This document shows positions 8,090 through 17,793 of a stretch of DNA of 64,000 nucleotides, piece after piece (position 1 is the first letter of the stretch; each line of letters begins with the position of its first letter). The notes beneath the pieces were generated by a model, which worked only from the letters and a program-made list of their open reading frames with translations, made no database searches and was not told the origin of the DNA. The position numbers and the translations under genes are program-made. Source of the stretch: JAENVU01 sp963765075 (lineage in GTDB: Bacteria; Actinomycetota; Acidimicrobiia; IMCC26256; JAENVU01); the NCBI GenBank assembly GCA_963765075.1, contig CAVXVA010000003.1, positions 372,001-436,000 on the forward strand, read 5' to 3'.

Positions 8090-9678
8090 CGATACAAACC
8101 GTGATGCTCGAAGAACTCGGGATCGGGCTCGAGTTCGCGTACCCGATCCGGTCGAGCAAGGGTGAGGTAGTCGGCCACCGTGGCACACCGTTGATCGGCC
8201 AATGTCCCGTTGTTCGTGTAGACGAGCCACACCGTCTGATCGCCGGCGGCTCGCAGCACCCGATCCGCGAATCGCGCAGGCTTGACCTTGCGCACCTTCG
8301 ACTCGTAGTCGACCCAGTCGATGCGCTCGGGCGACCGGAAGCTCGGAAAGCTCACGGTCTGGAGTCCCGGTTGGAGGCGACCGACCACATCAGTACCGAT
8401 GGCGTCGGGACAGAACAGCACGACGTCCCCGGGCGCGCCCCCCGCCTTGATGATCGGCGCGAGTTGGTAGGCCTGCGTGCGATTGCGGAGCATGTTGCTC
8501 CCGCCGCCCCACGCCCCGAGCGCGAGGGCGACGACCAAGACCCCGACGCGAACACGCGGGTCCGAAAAGACCGTCACCCCGAAGGCGCCAACCAAGAGGA
8601 AGAGCGGGAAGACGACCGACGCATAGCGACCCTCGAACGTCGTCCCCGACACCCGAGCGACGGCCAGACCAAGACCCAAGGTCGCGATCGCGACTCCAGC
8701 CTCCCACCGCACACCCGGCCGAGTCAGCAGGTCGATCTCGATGTGGCGGGCGTCGACACCCCGAGCCCACAGGCCGGCCACGACGAGCACCACCAGCATC
8801 CAGCCGGCGAGATGGGCATTGCCGCCGAAGGACTTGAAGGTGGTCGCCCAACTCCCGAACGGGCTCACCGGTGCACCCCACGGCGTGCCCGTATGGGCGA
8901 GCTGGAAACGGAAGGACGAGAGCCACGGCAGGAATCCCAGTCCGCCGACGATCAACGCGGCGGCGACCCGCCATTCGGCACGCGCCGACTCCGGACGGGC
9001 CCTCACCGCCCGCACTACGATCGCGACCAGCGTCACGGCCAACAACGGGAAGGCCCAATAGTGGGTCAGGAGCAACAGCCCGGTGATCAACGAGACCACT
9101 GCCAGCCGCCCGACCGTGGATCGTTCGAGTGCTCGTTGCATTGCGAGATACCCGAGGACGACGCCGAGCATGACCAGCGCGTACATCCGAGTCTCGGTGG
9201 AATATCGGATGGCAAAGGGCGACAGCGCGAAGAGGAGCAGCGCGCTCCAAGCAATGGTGCGGGTGCCTTCGATGGCCGTGCCGAGCCGGATACGCCGCTC
9301 GTCGAGGCGACGACCGGCGAACCACACCGGCACGAACGTGCCGATACCGATCACCCCCGAGAGGGCACGCACCGACACCGGCCCGTACCCGAACATCCGA
9401 ATCCATCCGTGGAGCAGGAAGTAGTAGAGCGGCGGCGCACCATCGTGACGGAGCGCCTCGGGGATCTGGGCGAGAGGGAGCCGAGCGATGTTGACCGACA
9501 ACACTTCATCGGCCCAGAGGTCCGACTGCGTGGCAAATCGCAACGCGATGGCCAGGGCCAGTGCGCCCCCGATCGCCAGAATCAACCGCGGTGAGTCGTT
9601 CCAGTTCCGCCGCATCCCGGCCGGCTTCGTGTCGGCAGTCTCTGCCGTCCCCGAGTGGGGGGAAGCCTCCAAACCCAT
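8074..9678 (-). CDS. Polytopic membrane glycosyltransferase (GT-C fold, mannosyltransferase-like)
   Basis: 534 residues. After a short cytoplasmic head come roughly ten hydrophobic segments, beginning LILAIGGALALAIALRF. The first extracytoplasmic loop has LWADEVLS, the acidic DE pair that serves as catalytic/metal site in GT39/GT83-type enzymes. HDGAPPLYYFLLHGW is the conserved segment after it, and YSTETRMYALV is another family marker. The soluble C-terminal part is extracytoplasmic. Such enzymes use polyprenyl-phosphate sugars on the outer face of the membrane. A TACCCT box 6 nt before the ATG suggests a leaderless transcript. Confidence 0.83.
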   Translation of the reverse strand: MGLEASPHSGTAETADTKPAGMRRNWNDSPRLILAIGGALALAIALRFATQSDLWADEVLSVNIARLPLAQIPEALRHDGAPPLYYFLLHGWIRMFGYGPVSVRALSGVIGIGTFVPVWFAGRRLDERRIRLGTAIEGTRTIAWSALLLFALSPFAIRYSTETRMYALVMLGVVLGYLAMQRALERSTVGRLAVVSLITGLLLLTHYWAFPLLAVTLVAIVVRAVRARPESARAEWRVAAALIVGGLGFLPWLSSFRFQLAHTGTPWGAPVSPFGSWATTFKSFGGNAHLAGWMLVVLVVAGLWARGVDARHIEIDLLTRPGVRWEAGVAIATLGLGLAVARVSGTTFEGRYASVVFPLFLLVGAFGVTVFSDPRVRVGVLVVALALGAWGGGSNMLRNRTQAYQLAPIIKAGGAPGDVVLFCPDAIGTDVVGRLQPGLQTVSFPSFRSPERIDWVDYESKVRKVKPARFADRVLRAAGDQTVWLVYTNNGTLADQRCATVADYLTLARPDRVRELEPDPEFFEHHGLYRYPAT

Positions 9679-9684
9679 CGGTCA

Positions 9685-9690
9685 AGGGTA
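9685..9690 (-). promoter_or_regulatory. -10 box TACCCT for the leaderless GT-C gene
   Basis: On the minus strand TACCCT is separated by exactly 6 nt from the ATG at 9678 and no Shine-Dalgarno sequence is present, which is the leaderless pattern seen repeatedly in this window. Confidence 0.5.
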
Positions 9691-9712
9691 GTCGTCACCC
9701 GGGCCGGTCTGG

Positions 9713-10879
9713 TCACGCTTCGTGGTCGTCGCGTTGACGACGCGCATCCCGATAGGCCGCTTCGATCGCGTCGAGATGGTCCGGCCAATCGATCGGGAGC
9801 GCGGCCGGAATCGGCGCAAACGCGGCGGGTTCACTCGCGAAGCGTCCCATCGCGCCGGCGAGGGCACCCACGTCGCCGGGCGGCACGATCAGCCCCGCAC
9901 ACTCGGGAGCGACGAGTTCGGGGATACCGCCCGCCGCGGACCCGATCGTGGCCACGCCCCGGCTGCGCGCCTCGTTCAGCACCAACGGTGCCGGATCGGC
10001 CCACTCCGACGGCACGACGAGACAGTCCACCTCGTCGAACATGTCGTCCTTCTCCGCGCCCGAGACCCAGCCTCGGTAGTCGACGCCCGGCGCGTGACGC
10101 ACCGCCTCGGCCTCGGCACCCTGTCCCGCGACCACGAGGCGCACTCCGGTGGCCCGCACCTGCTCGTAGGCGGCCAACAACGTCAGGATCCCCTTGTCGG
10201 CACCCAACCGACCGAAATAGCCGAACGTCACCGGCGCATCCGGTGCCCGCGGCGGACGCGGCGGACGCGGTGGCGCGACCGGGTTGTAGATGACGCGCGT
10301 CCGACCGCGCATCCACGGAATCTCGCCAGTGTGTCGATGGGCGATCGCCTCGGACACGCCGACCACTACCTCCGGCGGATGGCGGGAGATCTGTTGATTG
10401 CGAACTCCGGTGACCGCCCGGCACGACGTACACCGGGTGGCACACGCGGTGCCGTCGCGGCGCACGAGCGAATCCCGCTGACACAACAGCCAGTAGTCGT
10501 GGAGGGTGTGCACATGCGCCACCCCGCGCACGTGCGGTCGCGTCAGCGCCGTCGCGCTCATCCCCTGGACGACATGACTGTGGACGACGTCCGGCCGGAA
10601 CTCCGCCAGCACCCGGTCGAACACTGTCCCGGTGCCGAGGCGCACGACGTCGGCCGCGTGGAACAACGCCCGCCTGGCCCCCGACTGCCGTTCGTAGTCG
10701 CGCATCGCGTACGGCCACGAGCGGACTTGGCCGACGACGTCGGCGCCATCGACGCCCAACGTGATGACCGACACCTCGTGGCCCCGGTCCTGGAGCGCGC
10801 TCGTGAGCGCCGCGGCGTACTGCTCCGCGCCGCCCAAGATCTCCGGAGGCCAGAGGCTCGAGACCATCAAGACACGCAT
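9713..10879 (-). CDS. GT4-family glycosyltransferase
   Basis: 388 residues with a GT-B layout. The N-terminal domain starts MRVLMVSSLWPPEILGGAEQ, the acceptor-side glycine loop. HTLHDYWLLC followed by a Cys cluster (CATRCTSCRA) is a variant seen in many EPS glycosyltransferases. The donor half has VTFGYFGRLGADKG and an acidic EX7E-type site at EWADPAPLVLNE. It probably transfers a sugar from a nucleotide donor to a lipid-linked acceptor on the cytoplasmic side of the membrane. It diverges from the next GT4 gene at 10942. Donor and linkage are unknown. Confidence 0.87.
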   Translation of the reverse strand: MRVLMVSSLWPPEILGGAEQYAAALTSALQDRGHEVSVITLGVDGADVVGQVRSWPYAMRDYERQSGARRALFHAADVVRLGTGTVFDRVLAEFRPDVVHSHVVQGMSATALTRPHVRGVAHVHTLHDYWLLCQRDSLVRRDGTACATRCTSCRAVTGVRNQQISRHPPEVVVGVSEAIAHRHTGEIPWMRGRTRVIYNPVAPPRPPRPPRAPDAPVTFGYFGRLGADKGILTLLAAYEQVRATGVRLVVAGQGAEAEAVRHAPGVDYRGWVSGAEKDDMFDEVDCLVVPSEWADPAPLVLNEARSRGVATIGSAAGGIPELVAPECAGLIVPPGDVGALAGAMGRFASEPAAFAPIPAALPIDWPDHLDAIEAAYRDARRQRDDHEA

Positions 10880-10941
10880 GAAGAGGCCGTAGGCTACTGG
10901 GCCTTCGCTGGACGGGAGACAACCCCATCACTGATCGTTCC

Positions 10942-12033
10942 TTGCTGCGCATCGGCCTCCTCGCCGACACCGTTGAGTACGCCGGTGGCATCGGCCGGTA
11001 CGTGCGCGAGGTGCTCGCGGCGCTGGGCGCCCGCTCCGATGTTCGTCTCAACGTGCTTGCACCCCGCTCGGCCGTCGCAACAGTCGAGCGGCTCGGGGGC
11101 GACGTGCTCGATGCCGTCACCGTTCCCCCTCGTGATGATCAGATCTCGCTCGCACTCTGGAGCCGGTACCGGTCCGGGTCAGCGTTCGAGGCTTGGAACG
11201 CCGACGTCGTCATCGGCACGAAACATCTGCTCCCCCGTACCGCGACGCCGACCGTCCTGGTCGTGCACGACATGCTGACCATCACTCGCGCCCGCGAGAA
11301 CGCGCTTCCGAAACGTCTGCTGCTGCCCCGCCAATATCGGAACTCGCTCACCGACGCGACGGCGCTCGTCGCGGTCAGCGCGGCGACCCGCACGCGACTC
11401 GCCGAGATCGGACCGGCCTGGAACGCCAAATGCTCGGTCATCCCGAACGGCATGAGTCCGCACCTGCTCGACGCAACCCCCACCGCGCCCGCCGCCCTCA
11501 CTCCCGAAGCCGGACCGTTCGCGCTGGTCGTGGGCGACCTCTCCCCGCGGAAGAATCTCGGACTCCTGACGCGCCTGTGGTCCGAGGCGCCCCCCGCCGA
11601 CCTGAGGTTGGTCGTCGTCGGTCCCGACTCGGGTGGCGACCACCGGGCGCGCACACAACTCCTCGAACTCGAACGCGCCGGCCGCGCGATTTGGATACGC
11701 GACGCTGACGACTCGGTACTGCGATGGTGCTACGAACAGGCACGCATCGTGCTCTTTCCCACGTTCGAGGAAGGGTTCGGCCTCCCGCTGCTCGAAGCTC
11801 TGGCCTTTCACGCCCCGGTCCTCGCCAGCACGGATCGTGCATTGCGAGAGGTCGCCGACGGCGATCCCTCGGTGATCCATCTCGATCCCACGGATGGGAG
11901 CGGATGGCGCAATGCCATCGCCGCCGTTCCGACCGGGGGCCGCGCGACTCGCACTCCCAGCCTCCCCACCGGGGCCATCACGTGGGCTGAACACACTGAT
12001 CGCCTGATCGCGCTCGCCCGGTCGATCGCCTGA
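10942..12033 (+). CDS. GT4-family glycosyltransferase
   Basis: 363 residues. The N-terminus LRIGLLADTVEYAGGIGRYV gives the GGIGRY acceptor loop. LVVGDLSPRKNL is the donor-domain start and EEGFGLPLLEALA is the EX7E motif. A TTG start at 10942 is the first usable codon; a GGGAG lies about 25 nt upstream, too far to be ideal, so the N-terminus could be a few residues longer. It is followed after 55 nt by the polymerase-like membrane protein. The likely role is repeat-unit assembly of the surface polysaccharide. Confidence 0.85.
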   Translation: MLRIGLLADTVEYAGGIGRYVREVLAALGARSDVRLNVLAPRSAVATVERLGGDVLDAVTVPPRDDQISLALWSRYRSGSAFEAWNADVVIGTKHLLPRTATPTVLVVHDMLTITRARENALPKRLLLPRQYRNSLTDATALVAVSAATRTRLAEIGPAWNAKCSVIPNGMSPHLLDATPTAPAALTPEAGPFALVVGDLSPRKNLGLLTRLWSEAPPADLRLVVVGPDSGGDHRARTQLLELERAGRAIWIRDADDSVLRWCYEQARIVLFPTFEEGFGLPLLEALAFHAPVLASTDRALREVADGDPSVIHLDPTDGSGWRNAIAAVPTGGRATRTPSLPTGAITWAEHTDRLIALARSIA

Positions 12034-12088
12034 TCGGGATCGCAGTGGAGCACTCCACGGCGATCGCGCCGGTAATGTCACCCGGGCC

Positions 12089-13510
12089 ATGACCTACGTG
12101 CTCGAGGAACTGCGCCGCACGCCGGGACGCGCGCCGTGGATCTTCGGCGGCGGCATCGCCCTGCTGACCATTGCGCTCCTGACCGGCTACGGCCTGTGGC
12201 TCCTCGCGGCTGCCATCGTGATCCCCAGCGCCGTCGCCATCCTGCTCCGCCCTCAAGTCGGGGTGATCATCTTCAGCGCCCTGCTCCCATTCGACGGGCT
12301 CGTCCGATCACTCGGCCCCGGGTGGGCCGCGCCGTGGAAGCAAATCATCATCCTCGGTCTGCTCGTCGCGACCTTCGTGTGCCCGACCTCGGCCCGAGCT
12401 GCTCGGAAGCGCCGGTACCCCCAATGGGTCTTCGTCTTCGCAGCGCTCCTCGGGCTCGGTCTCATTTCGGCGGTGTTCCAAGACCGCAACACCGCGCTCG
12501 TCGGCCTCCGACTCTCCTACTTCAGTGCGATCCTGGGCTACGTCGTCTGGCGGTGCCCGCTCAGCCGGCGCGAACGAGACTGGATCGTCACCGTCTTCAT
12601 GGCGATGGGGGCCGTCACCGCCGTCGTCGGCCTGTGGCAACAAACCGTCGGGCACGAGTACCTCCACTCGCTCGGGTACGCGTACGACGACAACATCCGG
12701 TTCACCACCGGCCTGACCCTGCGATCGTTCTCGACCTTCGACCTCCCGTTCGCCTTCGGCTTCTACCTGATGCTCACGATCCTCATCGGGCTCCCGGTGG
12801 CGCTGGCCGAACCCGGCCGCCTACGGAATCGGCTGTTCTTCTTGTCGCTCCCACTCCTGAGCGTCGCACTGCTGTTCAGCTTCGTCCGGGGGGCAATGCT
12901 CGGTCTCGCGGTGGGTCTGCTGTACCTCGCGTTTCACCGCTACAAGATCCTGGTCTACGGGATTCCGCTGGTACTGCTCGCGGCGATCTTCATCCCCTCC
13001 GGCACCAACGTCACCAGCGCGGTCTTCAGCTCCAGCAGCTTCCAAGATCGCACGCTGTCCTGGGGCGACCGAGTCGATCGTTTCGCCGAGAACCCGTTCG
13101 GCACGGGCATCGGCACCACCGGCGCGGCCGCCGAGAAGGCCGCCAAGCTCAACTTCACCGACCCCGACGCAACCTACGTGCCCGACAACTCCTGGCTGAA
13201 GGTCATGTTCGAGCTCGGCGTGTTCGGCGTCTGGATCTTCGTCGTGATGCTCGTGTCGATCCTGATCGCGACCCGCGCCGCCGAACGCCGATCTCACGGC
13301 ATCGATCGCGACTTCATCAACGGCGTGACTGCCCAACTCCTGGCCATCATGACTGCAGCGATCGTCGCCACGTATTTCGAGCTCTCCCCGATGGACCCGC
13401 TGTTCTGGCTGATGATTTCCATCGTCGCCACGATGGCTCCCGAGATCGCACCCGGCGCGCCCGTCGCCGGCGAGGCGGCGCGGGCCCTCGGACACGCCGA
13501 AACCACCTGA
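12089..13510 (+). CDS. O-antigen polymerase/ligase-like membrane protein (Wzy/WaaL type)
   Basis: 473 residues, about 11-12 hydrophobic segments, with a large extracytoplasmic loop between about residues 310 and 370 (from FIPSGTNV to PDNSWLKV). FSFVRGAMLGLAVGLL resembles the Wzy_C core with its conserved Arg. NPFGTGIGTTG and DNSWLKVMFELGVFG match the typical GxG and D/N-xxxL loop of these proteins. Such proteins polymerise lipid-linked repeat units or ligate them to an acceptor outside the membrane. Adjacent genes encode a Wzz/BY-kinase and a Wzx flippase, so a Wzy-dependent pathway is likely. A TAATGT box ends 10 nt before the ATG. Confidence 0.85.
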   Translation: MTYVLEELRRTPGRAPWIFGGGIALLTIALLTGYGLWLLAAAIVIPSAVAILLRPQVGVIIFSALLPFDGLVRSLGPGWAAPWKQIIILGLLVATFVCPTSARAARKRRYPQWVFVFAALLGLGLISAVFQDRNTALVGLRLSYFSAILGYVVWRCPLSRRERDWIVTVFMAMGAVTAVVGLWQQTVGHEYLHSLGYAYDDNIRFTTGLTLRSFSTFDLPFAFGFYLMLTILIGLPVALAEPGRLRNRLFFLSLPLLSVALLFSFVRGAMLGLAVGLLYLAFHRYKILVYGIPLVLLAAIFIPSGTNVTSAVFSSSSFQDRTLSWGDRVDRFAENPFGTGIGTTGAAAEKAAKLNFTDPDATYVPDNSWLKVMFELGVFGVWIFVVMLVSILIATRAAERRSHGIDRDFINGVTAQLLAIMTAAIVATYFELSPMDPLFWLMISIVATMAPEIAPGAPVAGEAARALGHAETT

Positions 13511-13601
13511 ATCGGACCCGCGACGACGCACTGGGGTCGCGCCGCATTCTCCGCGGCTTCGGAAACGGCCGGGCGTCACCGAAATCGGTGCGCGACACCC
13601 C

Positions 13602-13607
13602 TATCAT
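13602..13607 (+). promoter_or_regulatory. -10 box TATCAT upstream of the chain-length/BY-kinase gene
   Basis: TATCAT (TANNNT) ends 9 nt before the ATG at 13617. The leader would be zero to two bases long. No Shine-Dalgarno is visible. Confidence 0.4.
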
Positions 13608-13616
13608 GAGCGCCCC

Positions 13617-15044
13617 ATGGATCTGGCTGCACATTTTCGCGTCATCGCGCACAACTGGCTGCGCATCGTCATCATCTCCGCCGTGCTCGCCGCAGTGGTC
13701 TTCCTCGCCTCGAGCTTCCAGTCGGACACCTACGCGGCCAGCGAGACCCTGAGCCTGCGGCCGGGCCAGGTCCAAGGCAACAACTCGCTCCAGGAGCAGG
13801 GCGCGTTCCTCGCCCAGACCTTCGCCCAGTACGTCAAGAATCCGGCGGTGCTCGCACCCGCGATCCGGGCGTCGAAGCTGCCACTGACGTTGTCCGAGGC
13901 GAAGGACCGCATGTCGGCCTCGCCGGTCGGGGATCTCCCGTTTCTCAAGATCACCGCCGAAGGCCCGACCCCCAAAGAGGCGGAGATCCTCGCGCAGAAG
14001 GTCTCGTCCCAGATCATCGTCACCGTCAACGCCGTTCGCGATCGAGAGATCCAAGACGTGGTCGGACCCCTCCGGGTCGAACGCGACAAGTTGGAGCGGG
14101 AGTTGGCGGCCACGGCCCTCGACGACCCGAAACGCGACAGCCTGCAGTTTCGGATCCAGTCACTGATCGGGAGCGAAGCCGAGGCCCAGCGCATCCCGGG
14201 CGACACCGTCAAGATCTTCAGCGGTGCGCTCGCCGGCGACGATCCGGTCGCACCGAAGCCGGCCCGGGACGCCCTGCTCGGTTTCCTGATCGCGCTCGTC
14301 GTGGTCAGTGAACTCACCGTGCTCGCCCACTATGTCGGCGACCGGTTCTCCGGCACCGAAGACAGCGCCGATATCGCCAATCTCACTGGCCTCCCGATCC
14401 TCGCCAAGATTCCGCGGGGCGATGGAATCGAGGTCATCGAGGCGTTCCGGGTGCTGCGGACCAATCTCATGGTGCTCGAAGGCGCGGGTCGCCCGCGCAC
14501 GGTTGCGATCGTCAGCGCCAATCAGGCTGCCGGCAAGACCTTCACCGCGACCCACCTCGCCGAATCGGCCGCCACACTGGAAGAGAAGGTCGTCCTCATC
14601 GATGGCGACTTGCGCAAGCCCACGGTGCACGAGCGGCTCGGCATCCCTCGCGCCCCGGGGCTCTCCTCGGTCCTGCAGGGCGGGGATCTCACTGCGGCGC
14701 TCACCAAGGTGCCGGACAACCCGTATCTGCGCGTGCTGCCCAGCGGCGCCGCGGTCCAGGACGCTTCCGGAATGCTCGGCGCCCGATCGTTCCGCCACGT
14801 CCTCGACGCCCTCCGGGCCGTGCGGCTCGTCGTCGTCGACACGCCCCCGGCCAACCTGTTCGCCGATGCCACCGCCGTGGCGTCGCAGTGCGACGCCACC
14901 ATCTTCGTGTTGGATGTCAAGACCAGCCGGCGCCGGGCCGTGCGCCAAGCGCTCGAGTCGCTCGAGCGGTCCGGCGCGAACCTCATCGGCGTCGTCGTCA
15001 ACCGGGCCACGGTCCAGAAGACCGCCTCGTACTACGACGGCTGA
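13617..15044 (+). CDS. Polysaccharide chain-length determinant with tyrosine-kinase (BY-kinase/CpsD-like) domain
   Basis: 475 residues. Residues 1-220 form a Wzz-like domain: TM1 near residues 15-35 (LRIVIISAVLAAVVFLASSF), an extracytoplasmic part with a coiled segment, and TM2 near 222-240. The C-terminal half is a P-loop kinase: Walker A NQAAGKTFTATHLA, Walker A' VVLIDGDLRKP and Walker B LVVVDTPPANL. The Walker A is a variant lacking the usual GEGK. The usual C-terminal tyrosine cluster is nearly absent, since the protein ends TASYYDG with only two Tyr. It probably controls polymer length with the Wzy-like protein. Whether it autophosphorylates is open. Confidence 0.87.
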   Translation: MDLAAHFRVIAHNWLRIVIISAVLAAVVFLASSFQSDTYAASETLSLRPGQVQGNNSLQEQGAFLAQTFAQYVKNPAVLAPAIRASKLPLTLSEAKDRMSASPVGDLPFLKITAEGPTPKEAEILAQKVSSQIIVTVNAVRDREIQDVVGPLRVERDKLERELAATALDDPKRDSLQFRIQSLIGSEAEAQRIPGDTVKIFSGALAGDDPVAPKPARDALLGFLIALVVVSELTVLAHYVGDRFSGTEDSADIANLTGLPILAKIPRGDGIEVIEAFRVLRTNLMVLEGAGRPRTVAIVSANQAAGKTFTATHLAESAATLEEKVVLIDGDLRKPTVHERLGIPRAPGLSSVLQGGDLTAALTKVPDNPYLRVLPSGAAVQDASGMLGARSFRHVLDALRAVRLVVVDTPPANLFADATAVASQCDATIFVLDVKTSRRRAVRQALESLERSGANLIGVVVNRATVQKTASYYDG

Positions 15045-15058
15045 GCCGGCGATTCGTT

Positions 15059-16525
15059 CTAGGCGCCGCCGAGTTCGGGTCGATCGATTCCCTCTTCGAT
15101 CGCCGCCATCAGTTCGTCCTTGGGTTCGCCGGCGAAGGCCCGGAGACCGCCCTCGCCGTTGGGCGCGACCAGGTGGATCAACCCGACATACACCAGCCCC
15201 ACGGCACCCAGACCCACCGGCCAGGCAACGCGGTCCAGCAGGAGCAGCCCCACCCCACCGGCGACCAGACCCGCCGCGCCCGTCTTGGCGATCGCTCGCC
15301 AGGGAAGTCGCCCGATCCCCGGAATCCGCATGACGCCGGCTCCGAGCGCCGCCAGGACGAACACCTCCGTGATCACCGTCGCCCACCCCGACCCCTCGTA
15401 GGAGTACTTCGGGATGACGACCAGGTTCAGCGCGACGTTGACGACGACCCCGATCAACATCGCGATCGGGTACAGCCGATTCCGTTTCACCGCCACCAGG
15501 GTGGTGAAGGCGAGCAGCGTAAAGAAGTGCAGCGCCTGACCGACGACGAGCAGACGCGCCGCATCGGTCGCGACTGCGTACCCGGGGTACAGCGTCGAGA
15601 TGATCGGTCGGGCGAACACGAGGAACCCGGCACAGGCTCCCACCGCGGCCACCAGCAGGAGGTTGAACGTGTGACGGAACGTGCGGCGGAACGCGGCGAC
15701 ATCCTGGGGCCACGCCGCGACCATCAGTGTCAACGCCGGGGTCGCCACGGCAATGGGGATCGCACCCATAAGGTCGGAGAACTTGTACCCGACGTTGTAG
15801 ATCCCTGCGGCCTTGTCGGACGCGATGATCGACAACATCAAGATGTCGATCCGGAAGTACACCGTGTCGAGCGCGGCACCGAGTGCCAGCGGCGCGGCCT
15901 CTCTCAGCCAGACACCCCACTGCCGACGGTTGAAGTTGATCCGCACGACCGTGCCGCGTCGCAGCGTGAACGCGAGCCAGACGAGGACGAGCGTGCCGTT
16001 GACGACGTTGGCGCCCACGTACCAGAACAAGGAGCCGATACCCGCCACGGTGACGCTGAGGGTGAGCGCGAAACTCCCCACCTGGCCCACGACATTCGAG
16101 ATCGCGACGTCTCGGAGCCACAGCCGCGCTTCGAACAACAGAATGAGCCCGTAGGCGACGGAGAGGATGATCAGGTTGAGACCGCCGAGTGCCGTCCCGA
16201 TCACGATCTTGGTGTCGTAGCCCGCTACGACCACACAGATCATCGCGATCACATACGACACGACTCCGATGACCAGGCGTAGCCCGGTATAGGACCCCAC
16301 GATCTCGGCCGCTTCGTCGGCGTCCGCGTCGAGCACATCACTGATGACGACACGAGACAGCCGCAGATCGGCGACGAACCCGACGATCCCGAGCAGTGAG
16401 AAGATGACCGAGTACTGGCCCCACTGCGTGGGGGTGAGGACGCGAACAATGATGAGGGTGCTGACCCACGCCAGCGCGGCGACGGCGTACCGGCCGACGA
16501 CCAACACGCCGGCGCCCGAGAGCAC
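15059..16525 (-). CDS. Wzx-type polysaccharide flippase (MOP superfamily)
   Basis: 488 residues with about 12-14 hydrophobic segments. YAVAALAWVSTLIIVRVLTP and the following QWGQYSVIFSLLGIVGFVADL match the N-terminus of the polysaccharide-synthesis MOP flippases. These proteins move undecaprenyl-diphosphate-linked repeat units to the outer leaflet. The first ATG/GTG/TTG-type start is GTG 16525. Reading upstream in frame gives a plausible extension starting at a CTG that overlaps the wzt stop (CTGA at about 16581-16584), so the protein may be about 19 residues longer. It converges with the BY-kinase gene with a 14-nt gap. Confidence 0.85.
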   Translation of the reverse strand: MLSGAGVLVVGRYAVAALAWVSTLIIVRVLTPTQWGQYSVIFSLLGIVGFVADLRLSRVVISDVLDADADEAAEIVGSYTGLRLVIGVVSYVIAMICVVVAGYDTKIVIGTALGGLNLIILSVAYGLILLFEARLWLRDVAISNVVGQVGSFALTLSVTVAGIGSLFWYVGANVVNGTLVLVWLAFTLRRGTVVRINFNRRQWGVWLREAAPLALGAALDTVYFRIDILMLSIIASDKAAGIYNVGYKFSDLMGAIPIAVATPALTLMVAAWPQDVAAFRRTFRHTFNLLLVAAVGACAGFLVFARPIISTLYPGYAVATDAARLLVVGQALHFFTLLAFTTLVAVKRNRLYPIAMLIGVVVNVALNLVVIPKYSYEGSGWATVITEVFVLAALGAGVMRIPGIGRLPWRAIAKTGAAGLVAGGVGLLLLDRVAWPVGLGAVGLVYVGLIHLVAPNGEGGLRAFAGEPKDELMAAIEEGIDRPELGGA

Positions 16526-16581
16526 CGACCCGGAGCGACGGGGCGACGGTCGGGGTTCAGCGTCGATCGGAAGCCCTCGGT

Positions 16582-17793
16582 TCAGTGAGCAGCTGACCCG
16601 GTGGCCGGGTCGAATCGCACTCGGACCGGGAAGTGCACGAGACCGACGTCGCGACCCTGACTCATGACCTCGATGGTGTCCTTCTCCTCCCGCTGGTCGT
16701 AGATCAACTCGCCATCGTGGGAGTGGATGCCGACACTGACCAGGTAGACGCCGTCGAGGAGCGGGATGCGTTCGAAGACGAAGCGGCAGGTGCCGCGACC
16801 CTCGACGAACTCCGGGTCGTCGCCGGTGAGTTCGGAGTTCGTGCCGAGGAGCATCCGACCCTCTTGGTCGTAGATTGCGATCGAGAACACGACGTCATCG
16901 ACCCGACGCGGCACGTCGTAGTCGACGCGGATGTTCAGGGGTTCGCTGGGGCGCACGTATCCCCGACTGGGATCGGGGTACTCCACGTGGAGGTCGGTGA
17001 TCTCGATCTCGAGGTTGCGCAGCAACGTCGGGTCGTCGAGTTCCTTCGGAACCTCCGCGCCCCGCTTGCGCAGATGCTCCCGGAAGGCGAGCGCGGCCTC
17101 CCCCGGCGCACCGACCGTGACCAGGTGCCCGTGATCGAGCACCGCGGCGCGGTCACAGATCTGGCGAACCAGATCGACCGCGTGGGTCACCAACAGGATC
17201 GTGCGCCCTTCGCGTTGGAACTGTTTGATGCGATCGAGACACTTGCGTTGGAACGCCTCGTCCCCCACGGCGAGCACTTCGTCGACGAGCAAGATCTCGG
17301 GCTCGACGTTGACCGCGACGGCGAACCCGAGCCGAGCCGCCATGCCCGACGAGTAGTGCTTGACCTGGTTGTCGATGAACTCTTCGATCTCGGAGAACGC
17401 GACGATCTCGTCAAAGATGCCGTCGATCTCGGTACGCGAAAACCCGAGGATGGATCCGTTCAGGTAAATGTTCTCGCGGCCGGTGAGGTCGCCGTGGAAG
17501 CCGGCGCCGAGTTCGAGCAGCGCGGCCGTCCGACCTCGTTTGCGGATGGTTCCGCTGGTCGGGCGCATGATGCCGGCCACACACTTGAGCAACGTGGACT
17601 TTCCCGACCCGTTGTGACCGAGCAATCCGATGGTCTCGCCCTGTTGGACGTCGATCGAGACGTCGCGCAGCGCCCAGAACTCTTCGTAGCTGGCCTTGCG
17701 AAAGTTGACGACCCGCTCCTTGAAGGAGTCGGCCTTGGCATGGTTCAGCTTGAAGTGCTTCGAGACATTGTCGATCTCGATGACCGCACCCAT
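16582..17793 (-). CDS. wzt: Polysaccharide ABC exporter, ATP-binding subunit with C-terminal carbohydrate-binding domain (Wzt-like)
   Basis: 403 residues from the ATG at 17793; a longer open frame upstream overlaps wzm and is rejected. The ATPase has Walker A GHNGSGKSTLLK, the Q-loop/TxRE region ELGAGFHGDLTGREN, signature YSSGMAARLGFAVA, Walker B ILLVDEVLAVGD and switch His LVTHAVD. Residues about 250-403 form an added beta-sandwich domain like that of Wzt proteins, which recognises the finished, capped polysaccharide before export. The ATG shares one base with the wzm stop (TGATG). This is the ATP-dependent route, alongside the Wzx/Wzy genes. Confidence 0.9.
   Translation of the reverse strand: MGAVIEIDNVSKHFKLNHAKADSFKERVVNFRKASYEEFWALRDVSIDVQQGETIGLLGHNGSGKSTLLKCVAGIMRPTSGTIRKRGRTAALLELGAGFHGDLTGRENIYLNGSILGFSRTEIDGIFDEIVAFSEIEEFIDNQVKHYSSGMAARLGFAVAVNVEPEILLVDEVLAVGDEAFQRKCLDRIKQFQREGRTILLVTHAVDLVRQICDRAAVLDHGHLVTVGAPGEAALAFREHLRKRGAEVPKELDDPTLLRNLEIEITDLHVEYPDPSRGYVRPSEPLNIRVDYDVPRRVDDVVFSIAIYDQEGRMLLGTNSELTGDDPEFVEGRGTCRFVFERIPLLDGVYLVSVGIHSHDGELIYDQREEKDTIEVMSQGRDVGLVHFPVRVRFDPATGSAAH

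Noticed and set aside
7462..9594. Open frame of 710 codons on the plus strand
   Set aside because: It is the antisense shadow of the GT-C glycosyltransferase and the end of a flavoprotein; the translation is Arg/Asp/His-rich with no family motifs, while the minus strand has clear membrane helices.
12136..13752. Open frame of 538 codons overlapping the polymerase gene
   Set aside because: Arg/Pro-rich shadow frame; the overlapping frame has the membrane-protein pattern and the Wzy-type motifs.
14160..16121. Open frame of 653 codons on the minus strand
   Set aside because: Shadow of the BY-kinase and a Wzx frame; low-complexity Arg/Gly translation. The Wzx reading has normal transmembrane pattern.
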